Assembly: GCA_043228905.1 (NCBI GenBank)
Contig: JBHGNT010000012.1
Location: forward strand, 7,750,001-7,814,000
From: Azolla caroliniana
Lineage: Eukaryota > Polypodiophyta
DNA: 64,000 nucleotides
Reading direction: 5' to 3'
In this document: positions 47,935 to 59,700 of the stretch, one piece after another
Layout of the letters: each line of letters opens with the position of its first letter
How positions within the stretch are numbered: position 1 is the first letter of the stretch
Notes under the pieces: model-generated
Database searches by the model: none
The model's input: only the letters and a program-made list of their open reading frames with translations
Told to the model about the DNA's origin: nothing
Made by a program: the position numbers and the translations under genes

Positions 47935-49091
47935 TGTCGTGAAGATTTTCGGCGATAGTGTGAAAATTGTGAGGAACATACAAAATCAAGTGTGGTTCTT
48001 CTCACAAGATATGAAACAATAATAGTAAAGATACTATTTTAAATAAGTTTAATATCTTGGTACGAAAAGATTGAGGTTTTTAAGAACTTTCGAATGCACT
48101 TTACTACATAAGAAATGGACAACTAAGTGTCAAGTTATGTGGGTATGAAGATTGCGAAGAAGAAGAGAAAAACAAAACTGTGAGATATCCCACATAGATA
48201 GGACAAATAAGGATCCCAGATTATATAAACAGACCAATATCTCTTCGTAATATATGTATGTGTTTGGAGCATAGAAAGGTTGAGTTGTATGACTTGATGA
48301 ATGGATGCAACCAAGTCCATTGGTTTTGGACGGATTTGGACGGAACCGGATCGGTGACCGGATGACGACGGAACCGAATCGGGATGCGGACCGGAAGGAA
48401 TTGGCTCAGGTTGCGGACCAGAAGGAACCGGATGGCATGCGGATCGGATGGACCGGACGAGAAGATTTATTGTGACGCATGATGTCTTGAAGTTTTTCGT
48501 TGTGAAACGAACAAAATAGTCGAGTTCTTTGGAGGACAAGTGAAGGTATATGCACTTAAACATTTGTAAAAACAAGACTAAAAAGCCTAGTAAAAACAAA
48601 TTTGTATACAAAGGGGTGCAAGTAAAAATTTGAACCTTGCACTTCCAAGTTGAAAGTCAATAGGCTTACCACTAAGCCAAGTCATCATATCTTCAAAAGT
48701 CTTACTTTGATCATTTTTTACATCTAAATTCTCATACATGAAAGCTTAAATGACGACATGGCAAACATGCATTGCATGCATGTTTTGCACCCTCACATGC
48801 ACAATATGCATGGGGGCATCTATAAAAGAGTGGAGGAATCACGCAAGAAAAATCTAATGAAAAATTTGGGAAAAATAAGAAACTTGTTATCTTATTGTTG
48901 ATGTATCTTGTCTCTCAAATCTAAAGTTACGTGTTTAATCTTTATCTCAATCTCTCTCTTTCTCCATATCAATCTCTCAATCTGTCTTAAATACTTTCTC
49001 GCTAAAGCTAGTACAAACTTCAAATCCTTCCGGTCTAGAACCCCGACGGTTCCGCCTCACGATTCGCACATAGTGACGGATTTTCACGACA
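47935..49091. mobile_element. 1157-bp insertion in the gypsy pol with inverted ends
   Basis: Left end TGTCGTGAAGATTTTCGG and right end GGATTTTCACGACA are inverted copies with TG...CA termini; imperfect similarity continues inward for about 40 bp (GTGAGG near 47970 against CCTCAC near 49055). A TATAAAAG box lies near 48821, followed by a leader-like stretch. The gypsy frame resumes right after it. A solo LTR is the best guess; a TIR element is the alternative. The flanking 5-mers (TGCGG, ACGTA) do not match. Confidence 0.5.
48627..48690 (-). ncRNA. tRNA-derived SINE-like head
   Basis: Minus strand has TGGCTTAGTGGTAAGCC (plus 48663-48679), a good tRNA A box, and AGGTTCAAATTT about 40 bp downstream (plus 48626-48637), a B box. 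Typical spacing for a tRNA-derived SINE. No poly-A end or target duplication was identified. Confidence 0.4.
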
Positions 49092-49501
49092 ACGTATTCG
49101 TCACGGATGTCTGGCGGTTCTTGGGAGCATGCGCCTTCTACCATATCTGGATTCCGCACTATGCACATATCACCAAGCCACTCTATGGCTTGCTAACGAA
49201 AGGTAGGAAATATGAATGGGGCGAAGAACACACAGAGGCAGTCCAGAGACTAAAGGAAATGTTGACGGCTGCACCGGCTCTACGAAAAACCATATACAAA
49301 CCAGACACGCCGAACACTCCGGTTTACATCACAATGGACACCAACCTGACCGGAATCGGATGGGCTGCAAATAAGGAAGATGAGAACGGCGCACGTTTTC
49401 CCATCCGGTTTGGTGTGAAGGTGTTGAGTGAGCGGCAACGAGGATACGCCCAAGTCAAGCGCGAACTATGGGGTATCGTTTCGGCGGTTAAGGTCAATAA
49501 G

Positions 49502-49645
49502 GACTACTTAATTGGGACAAAAGTGATTATAGAGATGGACTACTTAATTGGGACAAAAGTGATTATAGAGATGGACTACTTAATTGGGACAAAAGTGATT
49601 ATAGAGATGGACTACTTAATTGGGACAAAAGTGATTATAGAGATG
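49502..49645 (+). repeat. Perfect 4 x 36-bp tandem repeat in the RNase H of the gypsy pol
   Basis: Four consecutive identical 36-bp units encode DYLIGTKVIIEM four times in frame; the next residues are NCL. A single copy fits the gypsy RNase H pattern, so three copies are extra. The units are identical, so the expansion is younger than the mutations elsewhere in this element. Confidence 0.95.
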
Positions 49646-50805
49646 AACTGCCTATCGATTATCGATATGGTTTCTGGATGTGCAACTCCAGATCTGGCGA
49701 TGCTGAGATGGATTGTGTACATCAAGTCCTTGAACCCAGAAATACGACATATTTCTGGAAAGGACAACGTCATGAACGATATGCTTTCAAGAGTGAGGTT
49801 CGAGAACGAGGACGACATGGTGTCAAAAAACGAAGAAGTCCGCGCGGACTTCTTCAAATCAACCCGGATGAAGGTAAACAGGCGAAGCACTCCGCCCCTG
49901 AACGAGTTCGATGAGAATGACTATGACAGGGAGTGGCTTCTAATTGGAAGATTCCTAAGCACGATGACGGCGGACACGTCATGGACAAGGGAGGAAGCGA
50001 GTTGACTCCGGAAGAAGGCATACAAATTCTTCCTACGAAGCAGGAAAATCTGGCGACATCCAAAGAAGCGGAACGACGCGCCACTCCGGGTAGTGACATG
50101 AACAGTGCTGATGATGGAGTTCCATGAGAGCCCTTGGTCTGAACATCGGGGTACATGGGCCATGTTCGAGAAGCTAAAGGAGAGGTAATTGTGGTCGGGA
50201 ATGTACAAGGATGTGCACCATTTCGTGTCGACGTGCGAAAGTTGCCAGATGCACTCGGTGGTTTGACACCGCGACGAGCTATACCCGACCTACCCCCCAA
50301 CCATACAGTTCAAGTGGATGGTCAACTTGGTGACGATGCCGATGGGAGTAGGACAAATGCGGTACATGGTGCTAGCGAGGGAAGATCTGACGAACCAAGT
50401 AGAAGGGCGGGCATTGACGAACAATACCACCACGGCCGTATGCAAGTTTCTAATGAACGATGTCGTCTGGCGATACGGGTGCGTGGGGAAAATTGTGGCC
50501 GACCACGGAGAGTTGGATGTGGAGGAGGCCGAGGAGCTGTTTGACCGGCTAGGGGTCAAGTTGTCCCTTACAACTGCATACAAGCCGAAGGCAAACAAGA
50601 AGGTTGAGCGGGGTCATGAGCCGATTGTAAAGGCCATAGTACACGCATGCGAAGGGCGAGTCGGCAATTGCCCAAGGCTCCTACCTTATGCGTTGTGGGC
50701 GGACCGAACTACGCACAGTTCGATGACTGGATACATGCTTGCGGAGCTCATGTTTGGGCAGAAACCCATCATGCCGGTGGAGCGAACAATTACCCAAGGA
50801 AATGA

Positions 50806-53101
50806 CCCAAGGGGTCATACTTTGAGCTATCCTATGTATGTTACAATATGTTTTTTCAAATATTTATTCTTTACTAATAATATTACTTTAAATTTGATTG
50901 AAATTTTAAGCAATAACCTTAATTAAATACTCTAAGAGCATAAACTCTAGGGTTGATTTTAATGTTTTAAGTTTTAAGTTTTAAGTTAAAACTTAATTTT
51001 TTACTAACCTTTTTTCCAAAATACATTTCTTCTTTTTTTCCAAAAAATAACCTTTTCTTTATACTTAATAGTAAAAACATTAACATAATATTTATTTTAT
51101 GTATTTCATTATCTTTGTGAGGTAGTTATTGTGATTTGTGTATCTTGTATTATAGTAATGACATGTATAACAATGTAGCATTATATAGAGCTTTTCATTT
51201 TTAAAATTTGAATGTCAAATGACATACATCTTTAAAAAATGCCAGTCAAAAAACTGTGATACTAACCCATCAAATTTAGGCCTTGATCTCTACTCCTCTT
51301 TTGGACATGCTTGATCTTCTCAATAAAGTTTTATCCTCAAATCACACATATGGCCGTCCCCAAATTATAGTTATGGCCTTAGCCATAATCCCAAGCATAA
51401 TTTTCCTCAAATTTTCTTGTTAAATTGCTTTTATGTTCCATAGTCAAATTTTTATGTCATCAATGACACTCATTTCATCTTTAGATATCCTCCACTTTAG
51501 ATCCAAAATCATTAACACATTACGCATTAATTTGATTCTTGTCCAATAGCAAAAATGATTTGTAAGGTAATCAATGCAATGTAGATATCTCAAGTTGTAG
51601 CAAGATCTCCATTCAATTGGGCTTTTGCATATGTTGAGTTTAGTAGAGTGATGGCCCATTTCCAAGTTATTTTGGAGCAATTACAATATGGGAGGGGGTA
51701 TGTTTCAATTGGAGTTGCACCAATTGCATGAAGAACTAGTTTCGCAGCAATTTTTGATTGTTTGAAAAGACAATAAATCTTCCATATGAAGAGCAACAAT
51801 TACATAGGTGACATGTCATCATATTAGGTTGAGAATGAGTTCTTAGTATTTGAATCCAAGACAGATTCGAAGTTCATTGTAAGTTAGTCTCCATGGGGTG
51901 GATCCTAATTCTATTCTAAATCATGGTGGAGTTTTTTTCTTCTGTAAAAGAGACACATATTAACATCGTAACAATTGTAACTTGGGTTTTTCCAAATTTA
52001 CCAACTTTGGATCCAAATTCCACTATAAGTTAATCATGGTGATGGTGTTTTCTTTGGTTAAAAAGAGACATTATGGACACTCTTTCAAATTTACAACTTT
52101 GATGTTACAATGTAAAGGTGTTTGATGTATGTGAAGGTGCTCCTCGAAACAGAAGGCCATCCAACTAGTTCAATGCCCTCAAGATCCTCAAATTTATGAC
52201 TTTGTTAAAGTTGCTTAATATAGCTCAAGTGCCCACAAAAATGGAGGATAGATCAAATCATAGCTCATCACCTTGTCCTCAACTACCTTATACTTGACAT
52301 GCAAGTAATGCATTGCACTTAAACTAGCATCAAACAAAGCGATTATGATGTGATCTGATGTTTATGAGCTTCACACGATCACACGTAATCATGATTATCA
52401 ATACTAAAGTTGCTTAATATAACTCAAGTGCCCACAAAAATGGAGGATAGATCAAATCATAGCTCATCACCTTGTCCTCGACTGCCTTATACTTGACATG
52501 CAAGTAATGCATTGCACTTAGACTAGCAATTATGATGTGATCTGATGTTGATGAGCATCGCACGATCACACCTAATCATGATTATCAATACTAATTGCCT
52601 CATTGTTAAGGAGGAAGAGCAAGGTATTAGGATCAAAGCAAATATAACAAACATAAATGTGAGTTGATGTAAAAAAGAATTCATCCTCTTCCACTTCTTC
52701 ATTCAGGGTTAGCTTGATCTTTGGTGTTGGTGTAGCTCTTCTTTTGATATCTCAAACTTGTCCTTCAAGTTTGAAGAATTTGGCCATGTCTTCATCAAAT
52801 TCCACATCTTGTTAGGCTAATGATCTTTAATTTCAAACATGTCTCAAAAAGTTATTAGGCCTTAAAACTACATGTTGTGCCTGGTGGGAAACACTTATTG
52901 TTATGTCCACACCTGTCAATCTATAGCAACATAGAACAATTTCTCTGTTTCTTCCTTTGATGTTAAATCTATTGTACACCAATTGTCAAAAAACAACTGT
53001 TTTTTCGTTATAGCTTTAATTGATGCCATGGATGTTTGGATTTCTGGTGGGATTAAGTAAACATGATTGATCCCAAATGAAAACAATCATTTTGGTGCGT
53101 C
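50806..53101. other. AT-rich spacer with a 199-bp tandem duplication
   Basis: No gene recognised. The segment 52207-52405 is duplicated at 52406-52590 (separate entry). The remainder is AT-rich. Confidence 0.6.
52207..52590. repeat. Tandem duplication, 199-bp period
   Basis: AAAGTTGCTTAATATA(G/A)CTC starts at 52207 and again at 52406. Both copies contain TGGAGGATAGATCAAATC and end in ATGATTATCAATACTAA. The second has a ~17-bp deletion and a few substitutions. Confidence 0.9.
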
Positions 53102-53923
53102 TTACAAATGAGTATTCGACAGAGAGCATTCTCTCAATGTATATAAGATGCATAACAATTTCTTCCTTTCCTCCTTCTTGGAGATTCTCAATCCAGTAGA
53201 GCATGGATATTTAAAAGCAACCAGATCATCAACACTAGGTGTTTCCTCGGATAATTGTCGCATATATTCTTCTCGGAAATTCACACTGTACACAAAAAAC
53301 TCTTCACCCACCACTTTAATACCATACAGAACTTTTGGGTTTAGAACACCTTGGTGTTTAGCAATATTCTCTTGACAAGCCGCGATCAATGACCCAACCA
53401 TATGGATATCCCCTTGTTTATATCGAGTGTCAATCCTATGTTTCCCATGTTGAAGAAGCCAAACTATTTCACCTGACCTTCGTTTACCTTCTCGATCCGA
53501 GAAGATAGTATACACCACAGATCTGAGGTGCAATGCAAGCCTCGAGAATCGGCTATATAGCTTCACACCACCATCATCTAGCTTGCTTTCTTTGATGATG
53601 AGATCTACAAGGTCTTGCACATATATCTCGAGCTTTTCATTTGGATCTAGCCTTTGTAGTGTGACATCCTGGAGCCGGCAGAGAAAGAGTCTTTGGGACA
53701 TTGAAAGCTCTTGGTGCTCTTTAGGTGCAAACGTTATAATTTCTGGGATACCAAAACCCTCTAATTCCAAGTGTTTGAGATAATCCGGAACCAAATGTTT
53801 CAAAGAATTGGGGAATACCTCGATCGGATCATTGGTTTCGACAAGACGTATTCGGAGCAAATCCTCTTCTTTTCGACCTAAACATGATGTCTGTGAATTA
53901 AGGAACAATGAATAGTTTTGCAT
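53102..53923 (-). CDS. Unrecognised protein, 273 aa
   Basis: An open frame from MQNYSLFLNSQTSCLGRKEE to RECSLSNTHL. I do not recognise the family. It is mixed alpha/beta in character and charged, with no signal peptide, membrane segment or zinc motif. Conspicuous blocks are FPNSLKHLVPDYLKHLELEG, IVWLLQHGKHRIDTRYKQGD, IHMVGSLIAACQENI and KVVGEEFFVYSVNFREEYM. Upstream on the minus strand a probable 5'-UTR intron runs from a donor CCAG/GTATCT near 54473 to an acceptor TTTGGCAG/CTC near 53969, and holds AC and ATGT microsatellites. The lack of stops over 820 bp in AT-rich DNA, and the leader intron, argue for a real gene; a captured or transposon-derived gene cannot be excluded. Confidence 0.6.
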   Translation of the reverse strand: MQNYSLFLNSQTSCLGRKEEDLLRIRLVETNDPIEVFPNSLKHLVPDYLKHLELEGFGIPEIITFAPKEHQELSMSQRLFLCRLQDVTLQRLDPNEKLEIYVQDLVDLIIKESKLDDGGVKLYSRFSRLALHLRSVVYTIFSDREGKRRSGEIVWLLQHGKHRIDTRYKQGDIHMVGSLIAACQENIAKHQGVLNPKVLYGIKVVGEEFFVYSVNFREEYMRQLSEETPSVDDLVAFKYPCSTGLRISKKEERKKLLCILYTLRECSLSNTHL

Positions 53924-54243
53924 TTTTCTTCTTCTTTGCTATGGAATCCAACCAGAAAGAGCTGCCAAATATGACAGATTGCAGGAGTCAGCAAGCAAGT
54001 AAATATCACCTTCTAACAAGTTTGATACTTGCATATATAAACATCAACATGCATGCACATATATACATACAGTAAGACATCACACAAAGCCAAACTGTAT
54101 GCATATATACATATAGGGCAGCATAAATACATAAAAGATGTATAAATAAAGCATCATACTTACATGCATAAATACAGATATGCACACATAAAATACATAC
54201 ATACACACATAAACCCATACAGACATACATACATATACATACA

Positions 54244-54247
<4 letters not shown>

Positions 54248-54282
<35 letters not shown>
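54248..54282. repeat. (AC)n microsatellite
   Basis: About 17 CA units, within the probable leader intron of the 273-residue protein gene and surrounded by ATGT/ACAT-rich sequence (54030-54370). Confidence 0.9.
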
Positions 54283-54288
<6 letters not shown>

Positions 54289-54599
54289 AGGCATCATAGA
54301 TATTAAATTTACGGAATATATGCATATATAGAGAGGAACATATATACCAATAGTATGCATACATGGGTACATAGAGCATCCATACAGTCAAAACAGAGAT
54401 AGTGAATATAAGCCACTCTAGATGGTTATTAAGCGCCTTCATCCTCTAATCTGAGAGAGAGAGAGAGAGATACCTGGTTGAAAGAGAGACCGACGATTCC
54501 TGTGTTTCTTCTGTGTGAGATGCGGTCAGGTAGGAGAAGAAGATCTGCAAAAGAGTGAGAGAGTGTGTTGTGTGATGTTTTAGAGAGAGATTTAATGGA

Positions 54600-56789
54600 T
54601 GATGGAGAGAGAGAGAGAGAGAGAGCTCATGCTTTTAAAATTTAGATGGATGGATGGACTTGACTTTGGGAAGGAAGGAAGGAAGGAAAGCTTCTTTTGG
54701 CCGAGGCCGGACAAAGGAATGGAGAGGCCACCCATCCATCCATCCGCACGCCCGCCCGCCCGCCTGCCCAAACACATTCGTGAAACCTATGTATAGTACA
54801 TGGCTCAGGGGTTTCGCCCATCGAGCATCCCACCACACCCCACGCCATGCACTCCGTTTGTCTGCCCTTGCGCCAACACACATGTCGGTAACAACCATCC
54901 ATCAAGCACCTGCCTTTTTACACCATATCATAGCTCTCGTAAGAATTGTATGCTCCAAACATGTGTCATTCCGGGTCCTCAAATGGTGTCCCATCGTTCT
55001 CATGTGAGTGAAAATCGCTTGGTCACAAATTCAAGTGATAGTGAAGAAAAAAACGGGGGGCAGGGAGGTTGATGGTATTATGGAGATTCAAGGAGGTGTC
55101 ATAGAAACCAATCACCATATCAATGTCTTGTAGTCGAGCAATCCTTGGTGCATCTTTGCCTGTGAAAAGAGCACACTTATCATTCTTTGGTACATCATAC
55201 ACATATGTACAAGGCTTTTTTTGACAAGTTATTTGGTTCTTCGAAGCATTAGATAAAACACATCATCGATCAACCTATAGACTTATGCACCTAAAAATGG
55301 GGCACAAAATGGAATGTCAAACAATATTTGTTCCATTCGGTACATCATTGTCCATATACTATTCAAAGTCGTGACAAGAACTTGGTTTAAATGCTTCCTT
55401 TTGAGCCCACCATACACATCAAATCACAAAAAAATGGCTGTTAAGACTTTCCTCTCCATCTAAATCCCTTTACCATGCACATCGTTCTCAATATGAATAT
55501 TGAATTTGCAAAACTTTTGCTTTTATCATGGTTCATGGATAAAGTTCTTGATTGTTAAACGTCATTTGAATAAAAATTGTAGTACATTTAAAAAATATAT
55601 GATTTAAGTCTCCATTTTGGAATCTTGCTAGTTATACATCATTTGAAACATTTAAAAGAAATATGATTGAAGTTCTGAGTTTTATTATGTCAACAAACAT
55701 AAAATTGACATACTTCTCATCACCACAAGAAAAAAGTGTCTCAATATCAATATTTTAGAGTAAAGCCTTGCGATCATTGTCCTTGGATCAAGAAAAAGTT
55801 ATTGAACAAAACTAATAATGGAGAAGTTTAGGACTTATCAGTTGGTAGTTAGTTACTAGCAATTCTAATTCGTATGTGAGAGGAGAGCTCAAAGAGTTTT
55901 GTGAAAACATTCTAAAAAAAGCATTTCCATCCATTAGCTCTACCATAATTTCCCCTTCAAAAAGTAGGTACACACAGAACAGCAAATCCTTCCTTACTCC
56001 CCAAAACTATCTTTCAAGCTCATTTCTATCATCAATTCAAGAAACTCAAATAACATAGGTCTTTCCACTACCACCTTTCTATATGAACATGCTTGACCTA
56101 CAAGATATCCTATAAATCTCTAAAAATGTGTTAATTGATTCCCTTTAGAATAAATTTATACCTTTCCCTTCTTTTTCCTCCAGAACACCATGGCATGCAT
56201 CTCTTGAAGGCTCAAACTGCTGTTTCTATACAGTTACATCACACGTCAAATTTTGTTGCCAATTCTGCCCATGTTAACACCCATGCATTTTATCTTGCGA
56301 AGGCCACACATTTCCCATTCTCCATTTTTTTAAAATGTCTAACCTCCCCTTGGTTTGTGATATTTCTGATAAGTTGATAACCATAACATATTATCATGTG
56401 CATTTCGTCATTTGCTCTTTCCACAACAAAATCCCCATCCTAATCTCATTCCACAAAACTTGGGTATCAACTATTATTATTATTATTCTAGATACCCAAT
56501 GTGCAATGATGGCAACATAGGACTGTCATCTTTGTTAACACCTTAGATCAGCATTAATTGCTTCACTTCCATGCATGCTTTTTTCACATAGATTTGCAAC
56601 AGGCCCTCCTTTCTCATAACAATGACAGATTTCAAAGTGCATCCTTTGGCTGTAATTCTTTATCATATGGTACATTGAATCTTGGACAGTAATTATCTTT
56701 TCTTTAGTCTCTAGAACTAACTATCTATACAAGTATATTCCTCTCTTCCTCTATCCAGTTCCTTCTATAATGATGGTTAGAAGGATGGT
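54600..56789. other. Intergenic region with simple repeats, no gene seen
   Basis: GAGA tract (about 54604-54625), GGAA repeat (54669-54688), CATC and CGCC repeats (54730-54768), and an ATT run near 56473-56488. No recognised coding pattern. Confidence 0.6.
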
Positions 56790-59700
56790 TTAGGGCGGGA
56801 CATGTTCAGCCCGGATAGTTAAGAAGACAGCATCTTGAACAGGAGTTGACTGACCATTCACATGAAATTGTTGTGGGAAATCAACACGGACACTCTTATA
56901 CTGATATAACTGCAACCAAAAATATATAAAATAAAGAAACATTAAATTGGCAGTCCCATCTTTTAAAGAATAGCATATCTCAAACCAGTACAATTCTAGT
57001 TAAGGAAAAACTATGGACCTTCTTTTCCCATGAAACGTTAAATTGATGGAAGAAGGGCTCAAACAAGCTCAATGAATCACCTTCTTTGATCTGAACCACA
57101 GCCATCATTCCAAAGAGTTAACCTTCATTACTACAGAAAAACCAATGAATTTTATTGGGAATCTATGGTAAACATTGTATGATTACCACTCCATCACGCA
57201 AAGCATAAACAGAAAGAATAAAGAAGTTCCCCTCACAGTCCACCATAAGGAAAAACCTGCATGCATACAAGGGCTAATCACTACCTCATAATACGTATGG
57301 TCATCAAATGGAATATAAGATATATATCGCAAATGTTTATTTATATCTTTGCAGCTATATTCTGAGAATTTCAAACAAGTTATCCTTTATACAAATTACA
57401 TTCTATCTAGGTCTTCTCCAAGGTCCAGCAAAGACCACATTGCAATCAAAAACTTACAATGGAACACCACTGTCATGGCGTATTGAAAGAACTGTTTTAC
57501 TCAATAATACAACCCCTTTGTTGTAACCTTCTTTCAGAGAAAGCAAATTTACTTGCCTGAGGTGTGCTGGAGCTACAAAGAAGAAAGGAAGTAAACAAAC
57601 TAATGAAATTGAAATAGAAGCATCAAGCAAAAAGATAGACACATGGCAAATTTTCAGATATCTTACAGCACCATTTTCACCCTGTAAAGCTGAAAGTAGA
57701 GTTGAAAGTCGCTTTGTCTTAATTCGGCCCTACACAATGTACGGTAATATACCTCTTAATACATCAATCATATATTTAAAACACTGCAAAAAATTTAAGC
57801 TTCACTTTAAACAAACGTTTAGTTCTCATTGTGTGCATAGTCCAACAATACTTCCATCAGTGTTTGACTATATAAATCATGTAACGCAAAAAAGTTCACG
57901 GCAATACTTCCAATGTTACCTCAACAAATCAGAGGGAAAAGACTTTCCTAATGACAAATGACACATTGTCTTTTGGTTTCCATTAAAGACTACAGGTACG
58001 TCACATACATATCCTAAATCCTTCTGTGCATATAGGTTCTGCACTTTAGAATCTTCACACTTTTCTCTAACACCAAGTCTAGTTACCGATTGCCCTGTGT
58101 ATCCTGTGGCAGTAGTAAGTCTTCTATTTGCTATTTGCAACCTATAATGAACGTTTTTAAGCGAGATACCTATCTTGACTGCTGGTGAAGCCTTGAATCA
58201 TTAATATCTCATTTTCCAGATTCTATCAATATAATAGATGATGCTATTAGTAAAGTTCTTTGTTTTTGCTGTTTCCGAAAAACTCTACTTCAGGCTAAAT
58301 AAGTCTATAAAGACAAATCCTGATGTAAAAGGTGTTGATACATGTCCGAATGAAGCTATTTAAACTAATGTATAGAATTGTATCATGAAAACATTACATA
58401 GGTGGCTCCTAGTCTAGACTGTAGCAAAGAACACAGTATAGGTATAAAATCATGATGCCCTGAAGCACACAAAAACCATATATAAGTTTCCTATCCTTAC
58501 CATTCTCTTCCAACACTTCAAAGAAGACATAGTTACCTTATTTGCTGTTGCGTCTTCTAGTTTAGTAAGAAGTTTAACCAACTTTTCAACCTCTTCATCT
58601 GCATGAAGTCCAGGATCTCTAATACTCGCTGCTTTAAAACCTTTTAAAGCTCTCTCATAATCCTCCAAGTACCGATTGACCTATAACATGTCAATGCTGA
58701 GAGCAAACCAAAAAAATATAGCATGCAAACTGAGTGTCCTTTGAGCAAATAAGAAAGCTTACTGTTGCACAATTGAAGTATAAATCAGGATTCGTGTTTG
58801 CCAGTTCATCTTTCTCCTGTGAGAGAAATAAAGCATTTGTTACTCTCCATATAGCTTCATCACAATGCCACATTTCAGGTAAATGATAGAGATGCATGCA
58901 GCATATAGTTCTCCATTAATATACCAGAAGAAAAAACGTACTGCATTTTGATATGCTTTCAAGGACTGCCGAAGCTTGTTTTGATCACAAGTTCCAGTAA
59001 CAAAGAAGCTTGTAAGGTATGCATTTCCTAATGTATCTGTGAAAGGAAAAATATGTCATGATTCATTACAATTGACTTAACTGTCGAGCAAAACAATCAT
59101 GACATCAATGATAATTTAAAAAGAAAAAGGAAATCATGAATCAAACTTTTATTTAGCTCTTTGAATCAAGGGAAAGAAACTTGCACAAATTAGACAGCAG
59201 AACAACGCAGATATGTACAAGAGAAACACCGAGAGAAGAAAAAGGATATCACAAAACACAGTCTTCTAACTATAGAGGTGTTGAATTGTTGGGGTAAAGG
59301 CCCTAAATGACCCCCCTTATATTGTGTACATCATAGTGTGAACCATAAATACCATATGTGCATTCGCATTCGTGAATGTTTCAATCATTCGCGTAAGAAA
59401 AACACCCTCAAAGAATGATAAATACCATACTTTTGGATTAACTATTTATTATGAGGTAAATAAGCCAAAAAAATGAAAAAAATAACATTAAAAAAATGGG
59501 AAAAAAACAAAAAAAAACACAAGAATGTTGGAATAACATTAGCATTCGTTTTCCAACGTAGGAAAACGAATGTTATGCTAGATGATCACGAATTTTACGT
59601 ACTATGGTGTACATGTGTATAGGACTAATTATAAAGGCCAAAAGTCACTTATCACGTACTCTTTATTTTTGGGCCAAGTTCAATGTGAACTTGGCCAACT

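Larger units (their letters stand above)
47026..50805 (+). pseudogene. Ty3/gypsy pol of an unusual lineage, split and frameshifted
   Basis: RT region 47030-47934: KEDWFKRMLERHGKTF, then FIQDLQPVNKMTIHNMGVG, MRTPLGLVQMCTLP and the catalytic-site region SFLDDIPIKG. After the insertion 47935-49091 it resumes with VWRFLGACAFYHIWIPHYA, RNase H (YITMDTNLTGIGWA, KRELWGIVSAVK), then the integrase with KWMVNLVTMPMGVGQMRY, a GKIVADHGELD motif and a RLLPYALWADRTTH tail ending near 50800 at PVERTIT, where foreign sequence starts. In-frame stops (for example 47274) and several frameshifts abolish it. Gag and protease are absent. The residues differ strongly from the chromovirus at 9253-14545. Confidence 0.78.

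Noticed and set aside
54006-54442. Hydrophobic frames rich in VCVCV and YVCM
   Set aside because: They derive from the AC/ATGT microsatellites in the leader intron at 53969-54473.
57454-57642. Independent 62-residue membrane-like protein
   Set aside because: It is an intron plus exon of the TTC5-like gene read through; the hydrophobic part is the polypyrimidine tract.
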